Source of the DNA: Casuarina equisetifolia
Taxonomy: Eukaryota > Streptophyta > Magnoliopsida > Fagales > Casuarinaceae
Reading direction: 5' to 3'
Length of the DNA stretch: 64,000 bases
Assembly: GCA_028551475.1 (NCBI GenBank)
Contig: CM052359.1
Location: 25,793,583-25,857,582 of the forward strand
Position 1 is the first letter of the stretch. Every line of letters begins with the position of its first letter. Both the position numbers and the translations under genes were made by a program. Positions 45,880 to 60,933 of the stretch are shown in pieces. The notes beneath the pieces were generated by a model, which searched no databases, was not told the origin of the DNA, and saw nothing but the letters and a program-made list of their open reading frames with translations.

Positions 45880-47848
45880 TCAATGGACCTCAGTGGTTTC
45901 CCGAGCAACAATAAGTTCATCCGGAATATTAGCATCAATGTTATCTTTAGGTAACATCAAGATTTCAGCATCACTAGCGAAATGGTAGCTCTCCCCAATA
46001 GCTCTAAGAAGCTGGTACACTTCATACATGGTGGGTCTCTCCTTTGCAGTCGGAGATACACAGTTGCATGCAACCTTAAGAAACTGTGTGAGCTCACTGT
46101 CAAAGCCCTTTCCAACCAGAGACTTATCAATGGCAGTTTGGAGAAGAGAAGTGCTTGACAATTCCGTGATCCACTCCACTAAGCTTCCCTTGAAGCTTTC
46201 AGGGGCACGGGCCACGCGGGTTGGTTTCTCACCTGTTATCATCTCCAACAGAACAACTCCAAAGCTATAAACATCACCTTTTGGAGTGGCTACCAATGTC
46301 CGTGGATACTCAGGAGCAACATAACCCAAATCCCCAAACTCCCCGTTCACAAAAGTACTCAAATGGGTGTCGATTGGATTCATAAGCCTTGCAAGGCCAA
46401 AATCAGATAACTTCGGCTCGAAGTCCTTGTCCAAAAGTATGCACTTGGAGCTAATGTTACGATGGATAATCCGTGGGTTGCAGCTGTGGTGAAGCCATGC
46501 CAAACCTCTGGCTGCTTCAATCCCAATTTTGAGCCTCAAAGGCCAGCCCATGCTCCTAGTCTCAGCTTCTTCACCATGGAGTTGATCACAGAGAGTCCCA
46601 TTTTCCATATATTTGTACACCAGAAGCCTTTCCTTCTTCGCCATGCAAAAGCCCATCAATGGAACCAAGTCACGGTGTTTCACACTCCCTAGTGTATTCA
46701 TCTCAGAAATAAATTCTTTCTCCGACCGCTGCGAGTCTTGTAGCCTCTTAACCATTAGGGAGAAACCATCAGTAAGCGTCGCCTTATAAAGTGTTCCTGT
46801 TCTTCCTGTTCCAATGATGTTGCTTTTGCTGAAGTTGTTAGTTGCCTTCATGAGATCACTCAACCTCATTTTTGAAACTGACTTCTCAAACATCGAAACC
46901 TGTAAAAAACGTTAACATCTTTGTCAGTCATTTGAACCCTATAGAAACGTAATTGCGAACAGATATCATAAACAGCCTTTAGATGGAATCACAAAAACTT
47001 GCCTTAATGCCTTTTGTTCCCTGTATGCTCCTTGCCCATTGATTGCCTTCAGGGTCGTCTTCCTTCTTTGTTACTACACCACGCGAGAGGTAGTACAGAA
47101 CAATAGCCACAACAATTGCAGTAAAAGTTACCCCACCAACTGCTGCACCGGCAATGATTCCAGCACGGGATTTTCTTTGGGGCGCAGGGCAGGGGCTCAA
47201 GAGTGGGCCACAGAGTCCTGGATTATTGGCATAACTCTCGGCCGTAATAGAATCAGAACCGAACTTAGGGACTGGCCCTGATAAGTAATTGTTGGACACA
47301 CTAAAAGTCTTTATTCGATTAAGCTGGCCGAGTTGCAGTGGGATGGAACCATTTAACTGGTTGTGGTCCAGTTTTAGCACGTTCAAGTAAGTACAATTTG
47401 CAAGACTCACCGGGATCTCACCGGAAAAACTGTTGGACGAGAGATCAAGGGTTGTCAGAAACTGGAGTTTTACTGATATATCAATGGGGATGGGTCCTGA
47501 GAGGTTGTTGCTGGAAAGGTCTAATCCTGTCAAGCTGGAACAATTTTCGATGCCCCGAGGGAACTTGCCCCTGAGACCCATGTCCGAGAGGCGGATGTTC
47601 AGAACTCTGTTCTCATCTGGGTGCCAACACTCTATGCCAGTGAACTTGCAAATGTATCCCTCAGTATCGTTATCAAAATTCCAGGAATATTTCAAGTAGC
47701 TGTCAGGATCTTCAAGAGAGGCTTTGACGGTTTTCAAGCAGTAAATATCAGTGACAGTGGCAAAGCCTGAACTACTGCTAAGCAACACTATCAGCACAAA
47801 CAGGATCAGGGTGTGGCCAAGAACAACGAGATTTCTGGTATTCAACAT
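45880..47848 (-). CDS. BIR1: LRR receptor-like kinase, BIR1-like, with GC-AG intron
   Basis: BIR proteins bind BAK1/SERK co-receptors at the plasma membrane and restrain immune and cell-death signalling. Exon 1 (47003-47848) encodes 282 aa and exon 2 (45880-46899) 339 aa, total 621, against about 620 in Arabidopsis BIR1 (At5g48380). Features in order: signal peptide near residues 10-30 ([14 protein letters not shown]); a cysteine-bearing LRR N-cap (CKFTGIECW); about five LRRs (residues 82-195); a membrane helix at about 229-255; the juxtamembrane signature [12 protein letters not shown]; and a kinase domain from about 306 with G-loop GTGRTG (312-317), Lys333, HRN at 428-430 and DFG at 448-450. 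HRN replaces the usual HRD, as I recall for Arabidopsis BIR1, so kinase activity may be weak or atypical. The ATG at 47848 precedes the signal peptide directly; a TTG 12 codons upstream is not used. The intron begins GC, not GT. Confidence 0.93.
46900..47002 (-). other. GC-AG intron of the BIR1-like gene
   Basis: The exon 1 end reads GGCATTAAG and the intron begins GCAAGT; the acceptor is TTTTTTACAG before GTTTCG. Using GC joins KGIK to [10 protein letters not shown] in phase 0, matching the family. The nearest GT (GTTTTT, four bases on) would shift the frame into a stop within a few codons. AAG|GCAAGT is the strong consensus context typical of functional GC donors. Confidence 0.85.
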
Positions 47849-50800
47849 CGTGTCCGAGGGAATATCCAACAAAGAATTTTGCAAAGAAGACGCCTTCAGA
47901 AGAATGGAGCAAAAAATACTTAATCTATAAATTTATCTCCAACAGTGCAAAAACCAAGAAAAAAGATGTTCCATTTCTAACAACCCAATTCATGCTATAA
48001 TATTATCCGGCTGAAGAGAAAGTCATTCGGGGAAAACCAATCAGACAAGACAAGTTACAGGAAACGAAAACTGAAAGAACTCTAGCAGCCCTAAACTTGA
48101 TACGAGGATGTTACAGACACTAACCTTAAATCGATGAAGACCCAGAATTGGCTAATCCAAGCTATACCTTAAATGTAAAGGAGATTTAGGAGATACCCAG
48201 AAAAGGAAACGGTTTCAGGCATACCTGACGTCTCTAGGGATATCAGAACAATCTATAATAACAGGGGCAGAAATTACAGGGAAAAGAAGATAAAGAGAGT
48301 ATCGCTGAAAACGTAGAAGACCCTCTGTGCAACAGGAACTCAAGAGAATCAGCTAGGAAGCAACCCTTAAGGTGTTATTGTAATGAAGACTTGTTTTGTG
48401 TCAGTCTTTCTAACTTTCCAACAACCCAAAGCCGCAAAAGTCCAAACGGGAAAAGGAATAGGAGAGAGAGGATCATTGGGACTGAGAATTCAGAGCCAAA
48501 GAGTTTGCATCATAAAAAACGAAAAAAGAATGGTCACGAGTTGGTGGGGAAGACTCGGCGCCTGTTTGCGGGTGACGATGAATTGGATTTGACTGTTTTG
48601 ACTGGAAAGACAGAAAGGGAAACACTGAGGCTACACTTTCTTGCGTATCAAACGGGTTGGTCATATTTCACGCAATTGAAGGAGAAAATGGTTGTATATG
48701 TCATTTAAGGGTGTGAATTCAAAAGTGTGGGCTCCTTTGCTTTTATTGTTGGTTGCGTTATTTGAAATTTTCAGCCTCTCACAAGTTTCTTTTGTTCACA
48801 ATTGCAGTTTTGCAGACTTTCTTCTCCACTTTGAGCGAGCAAGTGGACCATGCCAACAAAAAAGGAGAAGAGAAAAAGTGAATTGAGGTTTCCTTGCACT
48901 AACCCAGAAATGCGCATCTTCCTACCAAATATTACCCTGTTGATTATACCCTTCCTTTTGATTTATATTCATCAGCATGCATGTTCTTATGAAGAGAACC
49001 TATCAAAAAGTGCGTGGAATTTTAAGGAACCCTAGTCTAGCAGATGCTTCAAGGTCTCTTTAATGTACAGGGAACCCAAATGCAGACTCGGCATATTTTG
49101 GTGATAAGAGAGTAGAGGTCTGGAATGAAGCTTTTTTCTTCTCATTTTTCATTGGTGGAGAGGAAGGCCATGGGGTTATTCCTTCCTCAGATGATGTTTC
49201 GACACTTTAGTTCTTGAAACCTTCATGCACGTCTAACTTTTTCCCCACGTCAGTGTAGATAAATGCATAGGTTTGAACACCAACGCGTCCATCATTGGTA
49301 CAGTGAAGCCAATTGCTCTGCAAGTTCACTGGCTAAATGTAAATGTGAATGTACTCAAAGACTCTAATTCTCCCTTGACCGGATAAGTCCTCTGCTTTTT
49401 ACCTAATGCGTTCCTTCAAACAAATCTAATCCATTTGAATAACTTTTCAAAGGTGAAATCTGGCTTGACCACTTTGTTGATCTTGGAGGGGACGGAAACC
49501 ATTATAACCCATGACAGATAAGATATACAAACTTGAAGAAGACCATCCTGCTGGGGACTTGCGATGGATCAGTAAAAGAAAAGCCAACACGTTTATTTGG
49601 GACTACCCAATAAATGGGCAATCACTGATTGAAGATGCAGTCAGATGGAATTTTCTGCTACACTATTGCCAGTAAATTGGTCAATTTAGTTGTATCAACT
49701 GGTCGACCTAAGCCCGTTGCTCTTATCAATCACTTGATTTCTTGTGGATTAGATTGAATGTTTCTCTTCTAGAAACTGTCTCTTCTATTGGGTAAATTTC
49801 AAAAAGTGTTTTAGAATGTAACATTGGTGCTAACTTATCATAGAATTTTGTGTATATGAACAAATTGTCCATTTTTTTGTTATAGAATTGATTTGGTACG
49901 ATTAAACATCAAGCCAGAGAAGGTTTGGTAATCGTCTGAGCTGGTTATTGATGAAATCACAGTTGTTCTCTTGCTTCTTCTCAATTATTGCTTACACAAT
50001 TTATGATAGTTATTGTTCAAACACTACAAAATTGCATTTTTCTGAAGCAATTAGCTTTGATAAATCTCGGTTTGTAGTTACATGGGTTACAAAGCATGAA
50101 TGAATGTTCTTCCTACGACTTGTCATCGATGGGTTATGATGAAAGACTCTGGTACTCCTGTCTCCCCTGGTCCATAAATTGGTCTTGTGCAGGCTGATGG
50201 GACAACACATACAGCATCATTAACAACAGTTATGTTACGAATTCCTTTTCTTTTTTTCTTTTTTTCCCCTGTTGATGTTGAAGTTTTTAGATTGATAAAC
50301 TTAAGATTTGTGCTTTGGTTACTCGTTAATTAAAACATATGTTAAAATTTTTCTATCATGTGTTATGGGTTTAATTTAATAGATCCAATGCACATGAGAT
50401 AATGTGGCCTCTGTACAAATAAGTTGCAACAAAGTTTCTAATGAAAAAGGTTGGAATCTACTGTGCTCATTGGACAGAACTTTGAATGAGTAAACAAAAA
50501 AAAAGCTTAAAAGTATTTGCTATGGTTTTTTGGAGCCGCTTACGCATGTATACCTCAGAAACAGGCTAATGATTAAGGTAATGACATCTCCCTTTGTCAT
50601 TTGCACAGACATGTGAAAGGGAACAAACAAAGAAAAGAAAAGGCCAATGACTTTGTTGCAATGTGAAAGAGAAAGGAAGGTGGAATATACAATATTCAAT
50701 TCAGTATCCTGAACTATTAGCCAAGATTTAGACCTCTCCCTACATAATTGGGTGCGACGTACAGAAGTCCAAAGCATCAAGTTCTCACTATTTCAAGAGC

Positions 50801-52021
50801 CATCTGTGTTGATTTCTTCTGAACCACTTTCTCCATATAATAGCCATCTAAAAGGACAGTTACATGTAGATGATTAAAACCTGCATATTTCTCGTCCATC
50901 ACTGCAGCATATTTTTTCTTTTAGAGCTTTGAATCCAGTCTAACATTAGGTACTAAATACATACGAGAAAAACATCCTTCGTAAGCCACACCTATGCAGC
51001 CAGGGCCACATACAAGATACAGGGAGGCACAGCTCTGGATCCATGGAGAATACAGAACCCCATAAATATAGAGAAGCTCAATCCACTTCAGACCCCCTTA
51101 TGCACTGATTCAACCGTTGGAACTGCTTCTTCTTCCTCTTCTTCAGCTCTATCACATCTGTATTTGAATACGTAGGCATATCAGCCAAGTACTTGTATTA
51201 GTCCTGAAGATGCAGAGCGCCTAACACATGAAATGCGTTGCTTCACGACTTTGCCTCCCTCTCAATGCGAAAAGAACTTTACCTGAATCACTACTTATTA
51301 AAAAATAGAGGTTGCTAAGTGCCCTTCATAGACTTTCTCTTCGGTTATGTTGGGGATTAAATAAAAAAGTCTATCATGGTGGCCTCCACAACATCTTTCT
51401 TTTTGTGAAGCCCCCCATCTTGCTTAACTTTTTCCATTTAGTATTAGATAACTAGCACCACTAGAAGTCGTCCATAGTTAGCACCAACCCAATTTTTTTG
51501 ACTTGCGCCTTCATCTCTATTGACAGAGATCTTGATTGACATTATTGATTGTAAACTTTACAGGTAAAAGTTCATGGCTCCATGGTATATTCAAGGACAG
51601 CAACATTTCTCTATTCTGTTTTCATGGTATCAAAGTAGTTTTCATAGGTTTGAGTTCTCCCGGGTAAGTTTCAGAACAAATTCAACCTCCTCAATAGCAG
51701 TTTAATCTTTTCAAAATTGGATTCTAATTCCACTGTTTGTTTCTTTGTCTTTGGTTGCATCAGTGACGAACTTTCCTTTGTGATGTGGGAGCAACTACGT
51801 CAGCTCAAGCTTTTAGTCCAGTCTATATGTTAATTTTGTCAATTAATACTTGTTTGGGTCATAACATAATCCAGTGGATTCAAGAACGTTGCAAGATTCA
51901 CAGCACCTTGGAGTTAAAGTAGTGCTGTTTGCAAAATAGTAACTTTGCAATTTAAATGGTTGGTATCTCAGTAGTAAACAAAAAGAATAAGAGGTACAAA
52001 CAAGGTAATGATCAAGACATT
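47849..52021. other. Intergenic: BIR1 promoter side and alkenal reductase 3' flank
   Basis: The first few hundred bases hold the promoter and leader of the minus-strand receptor kinase gene. The rest is AT-rich with no recognised gene. A short ORF at 49511-49675 (54 aa, beginning MTDKIYKLEED) has ordinary codon choice but no family I recognise. Longer open frames near 48383-48708 are low-complexity and unsupported. Confidence 0.5.
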
Positions 52022-52027
52022 TTTATT
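52022..52027 (-). terminator. AATAAA poly(A) signal of the alkenal reductase gene
   Basis: On the minus strand AATAAA lies about 115 bp after the TGA stop (52141-52143), a plausible near-upstream element. Confidence 0.5.
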
Positions 52028-52140
52028 TCAGGCAATCCACACAACATAGTCATGAAAGATCATTTCATCACGCGAGGACTTGTCTCATAGCAACTCTGTT
52101 ATCTACTGTCTCGCTTCAAACACGCCACATTATGCAAAAA

Positions 52141-56297
<4,157 letters not shown>

Positions 56298-56400
56298 AGC
56301 AACGACTCGATTTCTCTGAAAAGCTCAAAAATAGAAATGGAATAGTGGATGGTGCAGCAGAAGATGGGTTTTCTCTTCTTCTTCTCAGATGGGTCACCAA

Positions 56401-56406
56401 TTTATA
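56401..56406 (-). promoter_or_regulatory. Probable TATA box of the alkenal reductase gene
   Basis: On the minus strand TATAAA lies about 104 bp upstream of the ATG at 56297, a usual distance for a plant core promoter with a leader of about 70 bases. Confidence 0.5.
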
Positions 56407-57850
56407 AAGACTTTAGAGCTGTACTTTACTCTCTTTCTTTAGCCGCCGGCGGAGAGGGTAGATGAATAAGGCTTTATTCCATGTCCACATCTTTGACATG
56501 CATATGCATCCTCAACTACCAACCCCCCGGCCGGGGACCCGCCGTTCGTTGCTGACCTGCTGACTTTTCCTCACCAATGACGCAGCCTACCTAATCCTTT
56601 CATCACGTTTCGCTGTCGCCTGGATTTCTTTAGTCGTATCAGCATGGGCCATTGATCTACTGTATCCCAAATTACGTAATTCCCTAAATCATTGACTGGT
56701 TTGCGCAGGGCATCTTTGACTTTGGATACAATTACAGACGGAAATCGAAATAAGTAGAAAATAGAAAAATTATTAAATGATTGATTTGCCTGCTTTAAAA
56801 ATGAGTTTATTGGTCTGCATAAAGTTCTTTTTTTTTTTTTAATTGGCCAAAATCCCACCAAACTTTGCTTGATAGCTTCAATTGGGAAGCATGATTTACT
56901 TCAAAGCATACTAAGATTAATAAAAAATATAGCCGAAGAGAGATATTTAGAGGGATTTAAACTTAATTATTAGCCTTTTCTTCTATGATATTAGATTCGT
57001 GCCCTCCAACATTTCCTTACACATTGAAAGATCAACTTGATAGCAGTAATACCACGTGAGTAATTGGTAAGAATAAGACTTAATTTAAACATGATACAAT
57101 GTTAAATTTTATAAAAAATAATTTATATTTAATTTAAAACTTTAAGACATTAAATTAAATAATTCATTTCACTTTTTAAGTTTCTACAGTTAACTTAACA
57201 CAATTGTATAAGAAACTTATTTTTTTGAATTAGAGTTATTATGTTAGGAGACAAACCTATATTAGAAATGTTTCATAGGTCGGAACATTTTCCAGAATAA
57301 ATAACCTAGGATTGGTTTTTTTTATCCTTTTGAGAGAGATTAGAGTAATTAATTTACTTAGGACGGTTCCTAAGATTTAGTTCAAAATAATACAATATTT
57401 TCATTTAGCTGGCACAAATTTGAGACGGATTCAACTATCCACCAACCCCGACAAGGGATCCAAGGATTCAAACAACCACCAACCCAATTTGTGATCCTTG
57501 GAGGGATTTCTTGTCTTTGAGTACATTATTATTCTAATCTCCTATTTGCCCAAACCTTTATATTCTACTTGGCCTCTATTTGACTTGTCTATCAGTTCCT
57601 TAATTCAATATATACGATTTGCTTTTCTTAATGTACCTACGACACCACAAATTAAAATAATGTCGTTTCAATCATGAAAAAAGTTGACTTAATGGTATAT
57701 AATTACAGGAAGTTGTTGGGTCTTAGAGGCATTAACTGGGAAGTGACACTTGCATCCATTAACATTCTACTCTGTTCGTCCTCCTCTGGGTGTTGTACAT
57801 GTTTTTAGTGGCAACAATTTTATGTGCAGAGCATAAGATGCTCTTCTTAG
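56407..57850. other. Intergenic between alkenal reductase promoter and polygalacturonase 3' end
   Basis: A moderately GC-rich promoter side (56407-56720) grades into AT-rich DNA. A degenerate dispersed-repeat copy lies at about 57090-57190. No gene is recognised. The ORF on the minus strand at 56571-56861 has no family resemblance. Confidence 0.55.
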
Positions 57851-59648
57851 TTACAAACAACTGTTGGGTTGGACTAATCCGAGGATCTTCCCAATCACAT
57901 TGGTACAGAACGATTGAGCTGCTTGATTTGGACAAGTCAAGTTGACATTCTCGAGTCTAATCCCTGTGCAAGGATTCTTGGAACTGCAGTCAAATTTTAC
58001 TGCAACCTGTGATGCTGATGTTCCTCGAATGTCCTTGTAGATCACATCACTGATTTTTACTCCCGATTCCTATCACAAAATAAAGAGGAAAACATCAGGA
58101 TGGATGCCATAATGTTAGAATCATGAAAGCCATTTCTGCATCAAAGCTTCTTACTTGAGCAGGGCAGTTGATGTTGTGAGGGCAGTAATTCTGGTCGATA
58201 AGTATGGGATTTTGGACGTTCTTCATGACAGCACCTAGAAAGCGGACCCCTTGGACGAATCCACTGCTAGGCCTAGCCCAAGACTTTATCCTCAACCCAT
58301 TCTCGGAATTAACAAAAACAGCCTCCTTAACTGTCACATTCTGGACTCCCTCCTCCTCCATCTCCTTTCCAAGACTTCCGATGCTGCAACATGGATGATA
58401 TTCAGTTTTAGTATATGGTATTGGATGATTATTAGACTTAATAGAATATCAAAAAGTTTGTGTCACCTAATGCCGTGACCAGGGCCGCAGCTTACACGTT
58501 CAATCCACAAATTCTGAGTGCCAGGCCCTATGGAGATGCAGTCATCCCCTGTTTTGATGGTGGATTCCAGTATTGCAACGTTTTGTGAGAACTGGACATG
58601 AATGCCATCTGTGTTGGGACTGTCACCGCCGGCTATGATTTTAACTCTTTCGACATTCACGTTGTTACAGCCATTGAACACTACATGGAACAGTTGACTG
58701 TCTAGTGATAATAATCCGCTTATCCTGATATTGTTGGAGTTCGTAAAGGTCAACGTCTGCAATCACAGAAAAAAAGAAGAAAAAAGAAGAAAAAGAAAAG
58801 GAAAGTTCATTATGCAAACTATAAAAGAGTCAACGTCCTAAAATTTTATGGTATTAAGTAAAGAAATCTCATAATTTATAAACTTATAAGCTCATCTTCA
58901 TGCTTTTAACGTGAAACAACACTTATTTTTAATACAACTGAAATTGAACTTCGAGACATAAAGGATTACCAAATAAAAGTTTATATTAGTTTTGATATCA
59001 TATTAAAGTTAAAGTATGAGGATCCATCCTAAAATTTCAAGGCATTAAATAAGAAAATTTTATTAGTTACAAATTCAATAATTCATCTTCACACTTTTTA
59101 ATAAGAGACAACATCTATTTTTAACACAAACTTTAAATATTGTTGTTATTACTCTTTATTTAGTTTTTGATTGAGCATTATGGTAGTATAGAAATGGACG
59201 AGTGCCGTACCGAGGCTCCAGTAGGACAGTTGGTAGCAGCAGCTTTGCAAGTCCACAAGCTTGACCCTTTGGCGTCGAGTGTTCCTCCGAAAATGGAAAC
59301 ACCGGTAACACCTTCAAAGCTGAGCCAAGTGCTAGACTGCGCTAGCACACGATAATCCACCGCAGCCACTAGAGTTCCATCAATCCAGAATGTGATATCA
59401 GAGCTTTTGCAGTCACCTTTGAAGACTATAGAACCAAGCAAGTACAATCCTTTTGGCACATTTATGGCGGAAGAATCAGCAGATGCGCAGGCCGCAGACC
59501 ATACATTGAGGAACGCCGAGGTGGAGTCCGTCACTCCATCGGGTTTAGCTCCAAAGCTGAGAACATTATAGACCGCAGATGCATATGCCGAGTGATTGAA
59601 ATAGAAAGCGAAGAAAAGTGTGTAAAGCAGACATGAAAGCTTGGCCAT
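57851..59648 (-). CDS. Polygalacturonase, glycoside hydrolase family 28
   Basis: Hydrolyses alpha-1,4 bonds between galacturonic acid units of pectin in the cell wall. Four exons in order: 59211-59648, 58467-58756, 58155-58383, 57851-58069, totalling 1176 bp or 391 aa, normal for plant enzymes without a propeptide. A signal peptide lies at residues 1-24 (MAKLSCLLYTLFFAFYFNHS then an A-S-A-type cleavage context), followed by YNVLSFGAKPDGVTDST, the family start. All four diagnostic motifs are present: SPNTDG (192-197, Asp196), TGDDC (215-219, the catalytic Asp pair), GPGHGISIGS (237-246, His240) and RIK (274-276). The frame also continues upstream to a TTG near 59759 but the ATG at 59648 precedes the signal peptide directly. 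The missing propeptide suggests an exo- or pollen/seed-type enzyme, which is inference. Arabidopsis has dozens of paralogues, so no symbol is given. Confidence 0.94.
58836..59131. repeat. Two degenerate repeat copies inside polygalacturonase intron 1
   Basis: Copy 1 (about 58836-58940) and copy 2 (about 59027-59131), 191 bp apart, share the ordered words TCCTAAAATTT, GGYATTAARTAA, CTCATCTTCA, CTTTT-A and AACAYCTATTTTTAA-like text. They make up most of the 454-bp intron between exons 1 and 2. Similar text occurs elsewhere in the window, so these look like members of a dispersed family. Confidence 0.65.
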
Positions 59649-59743
59649 ATTGATTTGCAGAGTGAGAGAGATGATGATGGTGATGTGTGAAGGAGACGAA
59701 GGAGTTTGAGAAAAAGTTGAATGGATGGAGAAAGTTGAGGTGG

Positions 59744-59751
59744 TACTTATA
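59744..59751 (-). promoter_or_regulatory. Probable TATA box of the polygalacturonase gene
   Basis: TATAAGTA on the minus strand lies about 96 bp upstream of the ATG at 59648, a normal distance for a plant core promoter. It is followed by a CT-rich leader. Confidence 0.5.
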
Positions 59752-59954
59752 CATGGCAAGTGAGATTGTCAATCAAGGGACAATGGGATGTTGAAGAAAG
59801 GTGGATCCAGTTGTTGAAAATCCAAAGAAAGCTGCGCCGGAACTAAGGCCCCTGATTTGGGGGGACACTTTTTGGGTAGCTTAGCCCCTACTGCGCTGGC
59901 TATGCTCTTCCTTTCAGTACAAAGAAGTTGCAGATACAAGGGATGCTCATACTT

Positions 59955-59975
59955 GCATGCATGCATGCATGCATA
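59955..59975. promoter_or_regulatory. (CATG)n / RY-type repeat block upstream of polygalacturonase
   Basis: Four to five consecutive GCAT/CATG units give a self-complementary block of about 21 bp. CATGCATG is the core of the RY/Sph element bound by B3 factors such as ABI3 and FUS3 in seed promoters. It lies about 305 bp upstream of the polygalacturonase ATG. It could equally be a simple tetranucleotide microsatellite. Confidence 0.5.
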
Positions 59976-60781
59976 TGATTTTCTCTAATTACTCAGGAAA
60001 TGGTTATGTATAATCTTATCTTTAAGTAGATAAGAAATTTTTGCTCAAGAACTGGAGTAAAAACATAGTTGTAGCCCATGTTCTCACACTCCGTCTTCTT
60101 CTTTGTGGGTTGTACCTAGGAAGCTTGGTGAACCCTTTATCTCTTCTCTCGACGCTAATGACGTAGTTGGTAGAGCTTCTTCTGGTTTGCTATGCCTAAT
60201 ACAGGTTAGAACCTTCTATTTCCTTGGATTATATATGAAATTTGGATCTTTCTTGGGCTTTGCAGACAAATATCACTGATGATATGCAGATTGATTCAAT
60301 GTTTTGTGCAGTTTTATGCGTAGTTAAATACCAGTTTCATCTCCCAAGTCTTAAATGACCGATAAATTCCAGTCCCCATACCATGTGTGTATAACTCAAT
60401 TTGTCCTATGCCCATGGGAAATACGTAAAGAGAGGAGGGCGTCTTGACTAATCAAGCGTGATGAATATTTTGAGTTTGAGAAATTAAGGAGATGCTGTAT
60501 TGAGAAAAGCACAACTATATCAAACGTAATTCTGCAGAGACAGTACCATACTCTTTACACTGAACAATGATTATGACATGATCATTGCCATTAACAGACT
60601 GGAAAGAAAAGCTACCATCTTAGACGGTGAAAGAGAGCTGTGATTATGTAATTGTACCTCCAGAATGATGCATTACCCAGATACAAAATGATGACTCTGC
60701 TTTCGGCATAATGAACATTTGACATCCTACCAACATCCGGGAAACCGAGCAACGCAATCACCGGATAAATTAATCTGCCTT
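59976..60781. other. Intergenic, nothing recognised
   Basis: Distal flank of the polygalacturonase promoter. A plus-strand stretch at about 60070-60205 is open in one frame but has no ATG and no recognisable content. I see no gene or repeat that I can name. Confidence 0.5.
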
Positions 60782-60933
60782 TTACTTCTTCGCTTCAACT
60801 TTCTTCATGTGGGTATCATACATCAGACTCCAGTTATCCATTCCAGCAAAATTGGATATCGACACAACGCCAGGTGCGAATTTCAAATTTGCAATTGACC
60901 TCATAAGGGTTCTTTCCATGACTCCTTGATCTC
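60782..60933 (-). CDS. Unrecognised C-terminal coding-like segment
   Basis: On the minus strand a frame following a TTTTCTTAAG acceptor-like site encodes about 50 residues ending at TAA (60782-60784). It contains VMERTLMRSIANLKFAPGVV, then SISNFAGMDNWSLMYD and HMKKVEAKK at the C-terminus. Composition and codon choice look coding, with a basic tail and no cysteines. I do not recognise the family. I could not connect it in frame to the upstream minus-strand open segment at 61231-61491 (containing MEANQKPPEQISSR). It may be a last exon, a gene relic or chance. An overlapping frame is also open but is rich in Cys and Trp and looks like a shadow. Confidence 0.3.

Noticed and set aside
46960..47003. 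Alternative GT donor for the BIR1-like intron
   Set aside because: GTTTTT four bases downstream shifts the frame into an early stop and has poor consensus; the GC donor fits both frame and protein family.
59649..59759. N-terminal extension of the polygalacturonase
   Set aside because: Begins with TTG, contains the TATA region, and would bury the signal peptide. The ATG at 59648 is preferred.
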